Source: Thermoplasmatota archaeon (GTDB taxonomy: Archaea; Thermoplasmatota; Thermoplasmata; Methanomassiliicoccales; Methanomassiliicoccaceae). Taken from it: a stretch of DNA of 11,798 nucleotides. Under the pieces are notes generated by a model. It saw only the letters and a program-made list of their open reading frames with translations, did not search any database and was not told where the DNA came from. Position 1 is the stretch's first letter. Every line of letters starts with the position of its first letter. The stretch spans positions 15,769-27,566 of the forward strand of contig JAKIXL010000004.1 in NCBI GenBank assembly GCA_022709105.1, given 5' to 3'. The position numbers and the translations under genes are program-made. This document shows, piece by piece, positions 1 to 6,910 of the stretch.

Positions 1-1602
1 GCACAGGTCAGCGAGCATCAGATACTCGCCGGATACCACGGTCGTCAGGCACCGGACCTAACGCCGCTCACGGAGGTGATGAGGCTCGACCTTAACGCGC
101 CATCACTGGAGGATAATCTGGCGGACCTGGAACGGGTCGCCTGTGCGCTCGGGGAGAAAGGGATTGCCATCTCCCTTCCGCTCCTCAGAGAGCTGCCAAG
201 ACTCCTGCGCGAAGGGGGCTGGCAGCTCTCGGTCATGTTGACCCGCCTGGGAGGAAACGCTCGACTGCTGGCATTGGAGAAGGGCGCGAAAGGGATCCCC
301 AATTATGGGATGGCCATCGACATTGGGACCACTACGGTGGCCGCGGAGCTGGTGGACCTCAACAATGGAAAGGTGGTGGCGCAAGCATCGGACTACAACC
401 GTCAGTTGGTGTGCGGGGAGGACATCCTGTCGCGCATCGCCTATGCCGAGGAGAAGGGGCTCACGAGGCTGACGGAGCTTGTATTGGACACCGTGAACGG
501 CCTGATCGCCCAATTATGCGCGGAAAGGGACAAGCAGCGAAAGTACCACTCCGGCACCTGCAGCGATGACGTCGCGTCCATCGTTGTCAGCGCCAACACC
601 GCCATGGTGCACATGCTGCTGGGCCTCGACCCGAAGAACATCCGATACTCGCCTTACATACCGATCGCCAATGTTCCGCCCTCCCTTTCCGCGTCGGACA
701 TAGGCCTGCGGGCGCTCCCCGATGCCCCGGTCCACATCGTTCCGGGCCGGGCTGCGTACGTGGGCGGGGACATAACCTCGGACATACTGCTCTCCGGCAT
801 GCACACGAGCGATGAGCTGGCCTTGCTCATAGACGTGGGCACCAACGGCGAGGTCGTCCTGGGCGGGAAGGACTGGATCGTAGGCTGCTCGACATCCGCG
901 GGACCGGCCTTCGAGGGAGGGGAGGTCTCCTGCGGCATGCGGGCCATGACCGGGGCCATAGATAAGGTGTGCATCTCCGAGAGAGAGATCAGCATCTCCA
1001 CCATAGGGAACGCCAAGCCCCGGGGCATATGCGGCTCGGGACTTATCGACCTCATCGCCCAGATGTTCCTCCATGGGTACTTGGACAAGAAGGGCAGGAT
1101 CAACGCCAGCCACGCAGAGAGAGTGCGGGCCAGCGGCGAGGGCATGGAGTTCATCGTGAACCGGCCGAACGGGTCAAGGCCGATAGCGGTCAGTGACGAT
1201 GACATCGCCAGCGTCATCCGGACCAAGGCGGCGATATACGCGGGATGCTCGGTCCTCCTCCAGTCCGTGGACAAGAGGTTCACGGACCTAGACAAGGTGT
1301 ACATCGCCGGAGGGTTCGGCAGCTACATCAACATCGAGAACGCCCAGACCATCGGCCTGTTGCCCGACATCCCCCGCGGCAAGTTCAAGCTATTGGGCAA
1401 CGGTTCTCTGGGCGGCGCAAGGCTGTGCCTGCAGTCCCAGACTATGAGGGCCGAGGCCTTCGACATCTACTCAATGATGACCTACCTCGACCTCTCATCC
1501 TCCAAGGAGTTCTTCGACCAGTACTCCTCCGCGCTTTTCTTGCCGCACACCGAGATAGACCAGTTCCCGATGGTGAGGGAGCGGTTGGATGCGAACAGGT
1601 GA
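1..1602 (+). CDS. RACo/RamA-like corrinoid-protein reductive activator (ASKHA fold, DUF4445 type), 5' truncated by window edge
   Basis: The frame is open from base 1, so the start lies outside the window; 533 residues are visible. Numbering from the first visible codon, residues 1-100 resemble the linker of the family ('PSLEDNLADLERV'). An actin-like ATPase core follows: phosphate-1 motif IDIGTTT at 106-112, second phosphate loop IDVGTNGE from 277, GSGLIDL further on, and the adenosine-type AGGFG at 436-440. The tail (LPHTEIDQFP) is typical of the family. Relatives use ATP to drive reduction of inactive Co(II) corrinoid to Co(I); in acetogens RACo/AcsV does this for the CFeSP and carries an N-terminal [2Fe-2S] domain. 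The C-terminus has no cysteine cluster, unlike methanogen RamA with its C-terminal [4Fe-4S] sites, so the RACo type is more likely, with its ferredoxin domain expected just left of the window. CFeSP subunit genes at the right end support a CFeSP target. Activators of corrinoid methyltransferases look similar and cannot be excluded. Confidence 0.85.
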   Translation, partial: AQVSEHQILAGYHGRQAPDLTPLTEVMRLDLNAPSLEDNLADLERVACALGEKGIAISLPLLRELPRLLREGGWQLSVMLTRLGGNARLLALEKGAKGIPNYGMAIDIGTTTVAAELVDLNNGKVVAQASDYNRQLVCGEDILSRIAYAEEKGLTRLTELVLDTVNGLIAQLCAERDKQRKYHSGTCSDDVASIVVSANTAMVHMLLGLDPKNIRYSPYIPIANVPPSLSASDIGLRALPDAPVHIVPGRAAYVGGDITSDILLSGMHTSDELALLIDVGTNGEVVLGGKDWIVGCSTSAGPAFEGGEVSCGMRAMTGAIDKVCISEREISISTIGNAKPRGICGSGLIDLIAQMFLHGYLDKKGRINASHAERVRASGEGMEFIVNRPNGSRPIAVSDDDIASVIRTKAAIYAGCSVLLQSVDKRFTDLDKVYIAGGFGSYINIENAQTIGLLPDIPRGKFKLLGNGSLGGARLCLQSQTMRAEAFDIYSMMTYLDLSSSKEFFDQYSSALFLPHTEIDQFPMVRERLDANR

Positions 1603-1650
1603 TCCCCGGCCCGCTCCCCCCGCCCCCGCGAAGCGCTGCTCACAGGCCAC

Positions 1651-1657
1651 AGTATTT
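1651..1657 (+). promoter_or_regulatory. Candidate TATA box of the methyltransferase gene
   Basis: The only A/T-rich stretch (AGTATTT) in the 81-base gap after the activator gene. Its centre is about 30 bases before the ATG at 1684, which predicts a start site around 1680 and an almost leaderless mRNA. No Shine-Dalgarno-like sequence sits close to this ATG, which fits. Confidence 0.35.
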
Positions 1658-1683
1658 GAGGTCGGGAGAGAATAGCCGCGCCG

Positions 1684-2319
1684 ATGCCGGACCGCCCACC
1701 CGCCCGCCCGGAGGAAGTGTTCTCCTGCCGCGCGGCGAGATATGCCACCAGCAAGGTGCACGACGACAGGATGACATTGTCCTGGTTGGTGGACGCCGCG
1801 GCCCCCTCGGCGGAAGAGATCGCCCTGGACGTGGGCACCGGAGCGGGCCACACAGCGTTTGCCCTTGCTCCTCGGGTGAGAGCGGTGGAGGCGGTAGACC
1901 TCACCGAGGAGATGCTGGAGGAGGCCCGCAAGCTCGCGAGGAAGCGCGGCATCCGCAACGTACGATTCAGCTTGGCCGATGCGATGTCCCTCCCGTTCGG
2001 GGACCGAAGCTTCGACATCGTGACCTGTCGCCGGGCGGCCCATCATTTCACCGACCTGGAGAGGGCGCTGGCGGAGATGGCCCGGGTCCTCAGGCTAGGC
2101 GGCAGGCTAGTGATCGATGACCGAAGCGTGCCGGACGACGAGGACACGGCAGCGTTGATCAATCGGCTGGACGCGATCCATGACCCGTCGCACGTGAAGG
2201 ACCGGAGCCCCTGCGAATGGTCATCGCTCATCCAGGGGACCGGGCTGGAGCTTTTGGGGATGCGCCCTTACCGAAGAAGGATGCCCCTCTCCCATTTCAC
2301 CGACATGACGTGGAGATAA
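1684..2319 (+). CDS. Class I SAM-dependent methyltransferase (UbiE/Methyltransf_11 type), probably frameshifted near its 3' end
   Basis: A 211-residue Rossmann-fold methyltransferase. Motif I is LDVGTGAGHT (residues 48-57), the acidic residue after beta-2 is D72 (VDLTEEML), and ADAMSLPFGDRSFD (98-111) covers the motif II/III region. HHFTDLERALAEMARVLRLGG (120-140) is the usual helix and strand of the Methyltransf_11 family. The substrate cannot be read from the sequence; it could be a quinone, a small metabolite or another acceptor. The product ends abruptly at FTDMTWR, where relatives usually run on for 20-50 residues. An alternative frame from about 2304 to a TGA at 2379-2381 gives a hydrophobic, sensible tail (DVEISDDCISMDNFFVLISA), so one base appears to be missing around 2300-2310; the repaired protein would have about 232 residues. 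It is transcribed alone, from a near-leaderless promoter, and a link to the neighbouring activator is only positional. Confidence 0.8.
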   Translation: MPDRPPARPEEVFSCRAARYATSKVHDDRMTLSWLVDAAAPSAEEIALDVGTGAGHTAFALAPRVRAVEAVDLTEEMLEEARKLARKRGIRNVRFSLADAMSLPFGDRSFDIVTCRRAAHHFTDLERALAEMARVLRLGGRLVIDDRSVPDDEDTAALINRLDAIHDPSHVKDRSPCEWSSLIQGTGLELLGMRPYRRRMPLSHFTDMTWR

Positions 2320-2381
2320 GCGACGACTGCATTTCCATGGACAACTTCTTCGTGCTCATCTCCGCCTTCAGGTCCAGGTGA
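2304..2381 (+). pseudogene. Out-of-frame C-terminal remainder of the methyltransferase
   Basis: Read in the frame one base back from the methyltransferase, these bases encode H-DVEISDDCISMDN-FFVLISAFRSR and then TGA. The FFVLISA strand resembles the last beta strand (a 'hWFVLLA'-like pattern) that closes this fold and is missing from the 1684-2319 product. There is no separate start signal, so I read it as the same gene in a shifted frame. Confidence 0.45.
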
Positions 2382-2544
2382 GCACGCCCTTATCTCGGAA
2401 AGCGCCAGCGCCGCGCCGGCAAATGGAGAGGGCTTGGGAATGTCCACGGCGCGCCCGACAGGACGTCGGAGGCCCTGGTGCGAATGGAGCGACCGACCTC
2501 GCGCTGCCACCCGGCCTGACGGACGCAAAGGAATGGCGGCATAT

Positions 2545-2554
2545 CGGCATGCCG
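2545..2554. repeat. Perfect 10-bp palindrome upstream of the cdc48 promoter
   Basis: CGGCATGCCG is its own reverse complement. It is preceded at 2537-2542 by a further CGGCAT half, giving two CGGCAT units eight bases apart, and it ends 18 bases before the TATA-like element at 2572. Position and symmetry would suit a dimeric regulator, but a 10-bp palindrome in GC-rich DNA can be chance. Confidence 0.25.
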
Positions 2555-2571
2555 GACGGAAAATAGCAAGC

Positions 2572-2579
2572 TTATTATA
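2572..2579 (+). promoter_or_regulatory. TATA box of cdc48
   Basis: TTATTATA lies in the most A/T-rich stretch of a GC-rich window, with purine-rich DNA just upstream that could serve as a BRE. It predicts transcription from about 2600 and a leader of about 60 bases to the ATG at 2661. A second A/T-rich block (ACTATACTA, from 2591) could be an alternative box giving a start near 2620. Confidence 0.5.
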
Positions 2580-2604
2580 GAAGTGCTGATACTATACTAG
2601 CTAA

Positions 2605-2619
2605 ACAACTTCGGGTTGT
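2605..2619 (+). promoter_or_regulatory. Short stem-loop in the cdc48 leader
   Basis: ACAAC (2605-2609) and GTTGT (2615-2619) form a 5-bp stem around a TTCGG loop. Outer arms ACTAT (2591-2595) and ATAGT (2620-2624) are also complementary, although the left arm may lie before the transcription start. It sits between the predicted start site and the Shine-Dalgarno sequence, so a role in mRNA stability or translation is possible but unproven. Confidence 0.3.
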
Positions 2620-2650
2620 ATAGTGGATCAGAGCAGGATCTACATGCAAA

Positions 2651-2655
2651 GGTGA
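2651..2655 (+). promoter_or_regulatory. Shine-Dalgarno sequence deciding the cdc48 start
   Basis: GGTGA matches the core of the archaeal anti-Shine-Dalgarno complement (GGAGGTGATC) and lies five bases before the ATG at 2661. This supports 2661 over the upstream in-frame TTG at 2616, which falls inside the leader stem-loop. Confidence 0.55.
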
Positions 2656-2660
2656 CCGTG

Positions 2661-4799
2661 ATGAAAGCAAGTGACAAGGTACTGCGCGTGGCGGAAGCGC
2701 GCTCCAAGGAGGCGGGAAGGGGGATCGCCCGCATCGACTCCGCAGTGATGGACGCTCTCGGCATCACCGCCGGGGACGTGATAGAGCTGGAGGGCAAGAA
2801 AAGAACGGCCGCTCTGGCCTGGCCGGGTCTTCCCGAGGACACCAACAAGGGAATGGTCCGCATCGATGGCACGGTGAGGCGGAACGCTCAGGTGGGCATC
2901 GATGACAAGGTCGGCATTCGCAAGATCTCGGCCAAGGATGCCGTGAAGGTGACGGTAGCGCCGACCATGCCGCTGCGCATCGTCGGCGGGGAGAGGTATT
3001 TGCAGGACATGCTCGTGGGCCGCGTCCTGGTCAAGGGAGACATCGTCGAGGTCAATACCCTGGAGGGCCGCATCGACCTGGTGGTGACGGCCGCGTCCCC
3101 GTCGGCGGACGCATTGCTGGTCAAGCGGACCACCGAGTTCGTGGTGAGCGAGAAGCCGGCCGGCGAGGTCCCGTCGGTGCCGAGAGTGTCCTACGAGGAC
3201 ATCGGAGGTCTGCGCGACGAGGTCAAGCGCGTCCGGGAGATGATCGAGCTGCCGCTCCGCCACCCCGAGGTGTTCGAGCGCCTGGGAGTGGAAGCGCCCA
3301 AGGGCGTGCTGCTGCACGGACCTCCGGGCACCGGAAAGACGCTCCTGGCCAGAGCTGTGGCCTCAGAGACCAACGCCAATTTCGTATCCATCGGAGGGCC
3401 GGAGATAATGTCCAAGTACCACGGCCAGTCGGAGGAGCAGCTGCGGGAGATCTTCAAGCAGGCCCAGGAGAACGCCCCGACCATCATGTTCATCGATGAG
3501 ATCGACTCCATCGCCCCCAAGCGCGAGGAGGTCACCGGGGAGACCGAGAGGCGGGTGGTCGCGCAGCTCCTTTCTTTAATGGACGGTCTCAAGTCCAGGG
3601 GGAAGGTGGTGGTCATCGGAGCGACCAACAGGCCGGACGCTCTGGACCCCGCCCTTAGGAGGCCGGGGCGTTTCGACCGGGAGATCGAGATAGGCGTGCC
3701 CGACCGCGATGGAAGGCTGGAAATACTTCAGATCCACACTCGCGGAATGCCGCTGGCGGACGATGTCGAGCTGGAGCGGTACGCCGCCCTCACACATGGG
3801 TACGTCGGCGCGGACCTTTCGGCGCTGGCCAAGGAGGCGGCGATGATCTCGCTGCGCCGCGTCCTTCCGGACCTGGACCTTGAGGCCGATTCCATCCCCC
3901 GAGAGGTGCTGGAGAAGATAATCATAACCGACGACGACTTCCGTGCGGCGCTGAGGGAGATGCAGCCGTCCTCCATGCGGGAGGTGCTGGTGGAGCGCCC
4001 GGACGTCCACTGGAACGAGATCGGCGGACTGGAGGGGGCGAAGCGCGAACTCCGAGAGGCGGTGGAATGGCCGCTAAAGTATGGCCGCCTGTTCGAGCGC
4101 ATGGGCGCAACGCCCCCCAAAGGGGTCCTCGTCCACGGCCCCCCAGGGACCGGGAAGACGATGCTGGCCAAGGCCGTGGCCACGGAGTCGGAGGCCAACT
4201 TCATCTCTATCAAAGGACCGGAGTTCCTCAGCAAGTGGGTCGGCGAGTCGGAGAAGGCGGTCCGCGAAACGTTCCGCAAGGCCAGGCAGGCCGCCCCTTG
4301 CGTGATATTCCTGGATGAGATCGACTCCATAGCTCCAGTAAGGGGCGGGGGCGAGGGGGACTCACACGTCACCGAGCGGGTGATATCTCAAATGCTCACC
4401 GAGATGGACGGGCTGGAAGGCCTAAGGGATGTGGTGGTGGTCGCGGCGACCAACAGGCTGGACATCATCGACCCGGCGCTCCTGCGTCCAGGGCGGTTCG
4501 ATCGCCTGGTAGCGATACCGGAACCCGACCTCGAGGCTAGGAAGCAGATCTGGCGCATACACACTTCCAAGAAGCCCCTGGCCGAGGATGTCGACATCGA
4601 TGAGCTGGCCAAGCGGACCGAGGGCTTCAGCGGAGCGGACATCGCCGCCGCGGCCAACGAGGCGGTCATGGCCACCATGCGCTCGATGATCGAGAGCGGC
4701 CAGGAGATCGCGGAGAAGGACATAGACGAGGCCAAGGTGCCGATGAGCGCCTTCCTCGAGGCGGCGGACAAGCTCGACCCGATCAAGAGGAGGTCATGA
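2661..4799 (+). CDS. cdc48: Cdc48/VAT-type AAA+ ATPase (p97/VCP homologue)
   Basis: A 712-residue hexameric unfoldase of the Cdc48/VAT family, which extracts and unfolds proteins, probably for the proteasome or other proteases in the cytoplasm. The N domain (about 1-170) begins [19 protein letters not shown], the conserved double-psi barrel. D1 starts near 176 with Walker A GPPGTGKT at 220-227, Walker B FIDEID with D279/E280, and [20 protein letters not shown] carrying sensor 1 and the arginine fingers. D2 starts near 449 with Walker A GPPGTGKT at 493-500, Walker B FLDEID with D552/E553, and [20 protein letters not shown]. Both sites look fully active. The length is close to Thermoplasma VAT (about 745). 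The C-terminus (DPIKRRS) lacks a hydrophobic-Tyr-X proteasome-docking motif. The ATG at 2661 is chosen because GGTGA precedes it and because homologues start at this point. It is a single-gene unit, with no evident functional tie to the carbon-fixation genes. Confidence 0.96.
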   Translation: MKASDKVLRVAEARSKEAGRGIARIDSAVMDALGITAGDVIELEGKKRTAALAWPGLPEDTNKGMVRIDGTVRRNAQVGIDDKVGIRKISAKDAVKVTVAPTMPLRIVGGERYLQDMLVGRVLVKGDIVEVNTLEGRIDLVVTAASPSADALLVKRTTEFVVSEKPAGEVPSVPRVSYEDIGGLRDEVKRVREMIELPLRHPEVFERLGVEAPKGVLLHGPPGTGKTLLARAVASETNANFVSIGGPEIMSKYHGQSEEQLREIFKQAQENAPTIMFIDEIDSIAPKREEVTGETERRVVAQLLSLMDGLKSRGKVVVIGATNRPDALDPALRRPGRFDREIEIGVPDRDGRLEILQIHTRGMPLADDVELERYAALTHGYVGADLSALAKEAAMISLRRVLPDLDLEADSIPREVLEKIIITDDDFRAALREMQPSSMREVLVERPDVHWNEIGGLEGAKRELREAVEWPLKYGRLFERMGATPPKGVLVHGPPGTGKTMLAKAVATESEANFISIKGPEFLSKWVGESEKAVRETFRKARQAAPCVIFLDEIDSIAPVRGGGEGDSHVTERVISQMLTEMDGLEGLRDVVVVAATNRLDIIDPALLRPGRFDRLVAIPEPDLEARKQIWRIHTSKKPLAEDVDIDELAKRTEGFSGADIAAAANEAVMATMRSMIESGQEIAEKDIDEAKVPMSAFLEAADKLDPIKRRS

Positions 4800-4815
4800 G
4801 GGTCCGGCGCAGCCT

Positions 4816-4855
4816 AATGGTCCTTAAGGCCGCTAGAGGCGGCCTCGAAACCATT
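4816..4855 (+). terminator. Bipartite stem-loop after cdc48, possible terminator or 3' end structure
   Basis: An outer 6-bp stem (AATGGT 4816-4821 with ACCATT 4850-4855) encloses a perfect 7-bp GC-rich stem (AGGCCGC 4827-4833 with GCGGCCT 4839-4845) and a five-base TAGAG loop. It begins 17 bases after the cdc48 stop codon. No long T tract follows immediately (only TTT at 4854-4856), so classical intrinsic termination is not certain; it may instead mark or protect the mRNA 3' end. Confidence 0.4.
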
Positions 4856-4965
4856 TCCGATCATCATTCTCTAACTTCAGGGCGCCTCGCCGGCAACCCT
4901 CATCTCGGGCCGTGAACGCCCGGCATATCAGGAGAGCGAGGCCCGGTCCCCGCCCCTGCCGAACG

Positions 4966-4987
4966 CACCATCCGCTCCACCATCCGC
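4966..4987. repeat. Tandem 10-bp direct repeat upstream of the methionine synthase-cooC promoter
   Basis: CACCATCCGC occurs at 4966-4975 and again at 4978-4987, separated by TC, so the period is 12 bases. It lies about 35-55 bases upstream of the TATA element at 5021, a place where archaeal activators often bind. This makes it a candidate operator for the operon, on position and repetition alone. Confidence 0.35.
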
Positions 4988-5020
4988 GCAAAGGTCCCAA
5001 CAGGCGGAGATGTCCTAATG

Positions 5021-5028
5021 TTTATTAG
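5021..5028 (+). promoter_or_regulatory. TATA box of the methionine synthase-cooC operon
   Basis: TTTATTAG is the only A/T-rich stretch in the 250 bases before the operon. With the usual 25-27 base spacing, transcription would begin at or next to the ATG at 5051, giving a leaderless mRNA. This also argues against translation from the in-frame ATG at 5018, which overlaps the box. Confidence 0.55.
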
Positions 5029-5050
5029 ACGAGGGAGAGGTACGGCAACC

Positions 5051-6079
5051 ATGGTCTGGAACTGTGCGCCCAGTGTTATCGGGTCGTTGCCGCACACCGA
5101 CCCCGCGAGAGCGGTCGACCTCATAATTGACAGCCTGCGGACGATCCCCACGTGGCCGCAGCTGCCGAACCTGGGCTTCCGGGAGAACATGTACGCGCAA
5201 TACGCCCGTTATCTGCCGGGAGCGCAGATCGACGAGGCGAGGAAGAAGATCAGGGTGGACCTCAGCAGCTACGATCCAGAGGACATCTACATGAGGATCG
5301 TCTCCGAGGACGTCGACTCCTTCTCCCTGCCGGAGGACAGCTTCGCCGGGTTCCACGAGCTCATGTCCCGGGAGTTGCCGGGGAGCGTGAGAGCGATCAA
5401 GGGCCAGGTGACCGGGCCGCTTTCCATGGGCCTGCAGCTCACCGACCAGAACGACCGGCCGGTGCTTTACGACGAAGCATATGCGGAGATCATCCGCAAG
5501 TGCCTGAACCTCATGGCCAGATGGCAGGAGCGGGAGCTTCTCAAGAAGTGCTCGACGGCCATAACCTTCCTGGACGAGCCGTACCTGTCGATGATGGGCA
5601 CGCCGTTCGCCAGCGTGTGCCCGGACGATGTCAGGACGTGGATCGCGGACGTGAAGGGCGGGCTGGAAGGCCTGACCGGCATCCACTGCTGCGCCAATAC
5701 CGACTGGCCGTTCGTCATGTCCCTGGACATCGACTTCCTGTCGTTCGACGCCTACGATTACGGGTACACCATGCTCCTATATCCCGAGGAAGTTCAGCGG
5801 TACCTCGAGGACGGCGGCTCCCTGGCCTGGGGCCTGGTGCCGAACAGCGAGGAGAAGCTGGGGAAGGAGAACGTGGACACCTTGGTCGCATCCATGGAGA
5901 GCATGCTTTCCTCCCTGGCCTCCAAGGGCGTGGACGCCGAGCTCCTGGCAAGGCAGAGCATCATCACCCCTCAGTGCGGCCTCAGCGGCCTGAGCGAGGA
6001 TAGCGCCGGCCACGTGCTCCAACTGCTGACCGGCGTGTCCGACGCGCTGGCCGCCAAGCTCTCGCTGGAGCGGCCATGA
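5051..6079 (+). CDS. Core (folate-independent) methionine synthase-like protein, MetE C-terminal/UROD superfamily, MesB-like candidate
   Basis: A 342-residue TIM-barrel protein with only the catalytic half of MetE, about half the length of classical MetE (about 750). It opens VIGSLPHTDPARA, a common start in this family. The expected zinc/homocysteine ligands are visible: H212 and C214 in IHCCANTDW, and C309 in ITPQCGLSG. The third MetE ligand (a Glu) seems replaced around FDAYDYG (D-rich), so the site may differ. Half-size MetE relatives are known methionine synthases that use methylcorrinoid proteins rather than methyl-folate; the Dehalococcoides core-MetE (MesB family) uses methylated CFeSP. 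Overlap by ATGA with cooC, and cdhD/cdhE in the same window, make a CFeSP donor the best inference. Assignment to a Mes subfamily is not certain, and another corrinoid-linked methyl transfer or a UROD-like role remains possible. The start at 5051 fits a leaderless mRNA. Confidence 0.78.
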   Translation: MVWNCAPSVIGSLPHTDPARAVDLIIDSLRTIPTWPQLPNLGFRENMYAQYARYLPGAQIDEARKKIRVDLSSYDPEDIYMRIVSEDVDSFSLPEDSFAGFHELMSRELPGSVRAIKGQVTGPLSMGLQLTDQNDRPVLYDEAYAEIIRKCLNLMARWQERELLKKCSTAITFLDEPYLSMMGTPFASVCPDDVRTWIADVKGGLEGLTGIHCCANTDWPFVMSLDIDFLSFDAYDYGYTMLLYPEEVQRYLEDGGSLAWGLVPNSEEKLGKENVDTLVASMESMLSSLASKGVDAELLARQSIITPQCGLSGLSEDSAGHVLQLLTGVSDALAAKLSLERP

Positions 6080-6825
6080 CCAGCATCATCGCGGTAGCGG
6101 GAAAGGGCGGCGTTGGGAAATCAACGCTCGCCGCGCTCCTCGTCCGTGAGCTCGCCTCTCGGTCCGGAAAGGTGGTTCTGGCGGTGGACGCGGACCCCAA
6201 CTCCAATCTTGGAGAGAAACTGGGGGTCGAGGTGGAGAGGACCATCGGCGACCTGCGGGAGGACCTGCTGAAGCGCTCCGATGAGGTGACGGCCGGCGGC
6301 TCGAAACAGGAAGCGATGCAATACCAACTGCGCCTGGCAATGGTAGAGGGCCGGGACTTCGACCTGCTGACCATGGGACGTTCCGAAGGCCGCGGGTGCT
6401 ACTGCTACATAAACAACCTGCTGCGGACGTACCTCGACTCGATCATGAGCGACTATCCGTACGTGGTCATCGACAACGAGGCGGGCATGGAGCACCTGTC
6501 CCGGCGGACCTGCCAGCGCATGGACGCGCTGATCATCGTCACCGATGCCACGAAGGTCGGCCTGATGACGGCGGGCAGGATACTCGCCCTGGCCAGGGAG
6601 ATGGAGCTCGAGATAGGGTCGGCGGTCCTGGTGGTCAACCGGGTGAAGGGAGAGCTGCCGCGGCCGCTGAAGGACGCCATCCCTGAGGGCTTTGCGCGCG
6701 TCGCCCTGGTGCCCCACGACCAAGCGATCGAGGACCTCGCGTCGTCCGGGGGGCCGCTGACCTCGCTGCCCAGGAACAGCACGGCCGCGCAGGCGGTGCG
6801 CGAGCTGGCCGGCGAGCTGAGGTAG
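6076..6825 (+). CDS. cooC: CooC-type nickel-insertion ATPase for carbon monoxide dehydrogenase
   Basis: A 249-residue MinD/SIMIBI-family ATPase. The deviant Walker A GKGGVGKST is at residues 9-17, with the intermonomer lysine K10 present. VDADPNSNLGE (37-47) is the switch I region, and VIDNEAGMEHLSRR (131-144) is the switch II region typical of CooC. The CxC motif GRGCYCYINN (C108, C110) binds nickel at the dimer interface and separates CooC/AcsF from MinD and NifH. CooC hydrolyses ATP to load nickel into the CODH C-cluster or the ACS A-cluster. The ATG overlaps the stop of the preceding gene (ATGA), so translation is probably coupled. Unlike the methanogen operons, where cooC often sits among cdh genes, here it is on the opposite strand from cdhD/cdhE and paired with a methionine synthase homologue. 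The stop is TAG. Confidence 0.93.
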   Translation: MTSIIAVAGKGGVGKSTLAALLVRELASRSGKVVLAVDADPNSNLGEKLGVEVERTIGDLREDLLKRSDEVTAGGSKQEAMQYQLRLAMVEGRDFDLLTMGRSEGRGCYCYINNLLRTYLDSIMSDYPYVVIDNEAGMEHLSRRTCQRMDALIIVTDATKVGLMTAGRILALAREMELEIGSAVLVVNRVKGELPRPLKDAIPEGFARVALVPHDQAIEDLASSGGPLTSLPRNSTAAQAVRELAGELR

Positions 6826-6859
6826 CGCAGCGTTCTCCGCGGCCGTCCAGCTCTCGGAA

Positions 6860-6884
6860 CCTTTATGCTCCCGCATTTATTAAC
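6860..6884 (+). promoter_or_regulatory. Promoter region of the membrane-protein/ABC operon
   Basis: Two TATA-like elements, TTTATG at 6862-6867 and TTTATTA at 6876-6882, lie in the 85-base gap after cooC. The first predicts a start near 6890, which keeps the purine-rich AGGTGGGG (6895-6902) as a Shine-Dalgarno sequence before the ATG at 6911. The second predicts a near-leaderless transcript starting around 6905. I cannot tell which is used. Confidence 0.45.
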
Positions 6885-6910
6885 TTCCATGAATAGGTGG
6901 GGTCAAGTGC

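Noticed and set aside
76..81. GTG/ATG at 76 and 79 as the start of the corrinoid activator
   Set aside because: The same frame is open back to base 1, and the upstream residues fit the family's linker region, so the gene is cut by the window edge.
1245..2120. Long open frame crossing the end of the activator gene and the methyltransferase
   Set aside because: Its product is Pro/Arg/Gly-rich with no fold signature, and it overlaps two well-supported genes; a GC-rich shadow frame.
2378..2566. 62-codon open frame between the methyltransferase and cdc48
   Set aside because: GTG start without a ribosome-binding site and low-complexity Arg/Pro-rich product; I see no gene in 2382-2570, only the palindrome at its end.
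2616..2660. TTG at 2616 as the cdc48 start
   Set aside because: It lies inside a leader stem-loop, has no ribosome-binding site and adds residues not seen in homologues; ATG 2661 follows GGTGA.
4906..4922. Small hairpin CGGGC/GCCCG in the cdc48-methionine synthase gap
   Set aside because: Only 5 bp with a seven-base loop in GC-rich DNA; easily chance, with no poly-T or promoter context.
5018..5050. ATG at 5018 as the methionine synthase start
   Set aside because: It overlaps the TATA box and adds a basic extension absent from relatives; ATG 5051 matches the predicted transcription start.
6823..6825. TAG at the end of cooC read as pyrrolysine
   Set aside because: Readthrough gives an unrelated stretch running into the next gene out of frame, and the protein is already full length.
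6121..6876. Long antisense frame over cooC
   Set aside because: His/Arg/Gln-rich composition typical of the antisense shadow of a GC-rich gene; no family resemblance.
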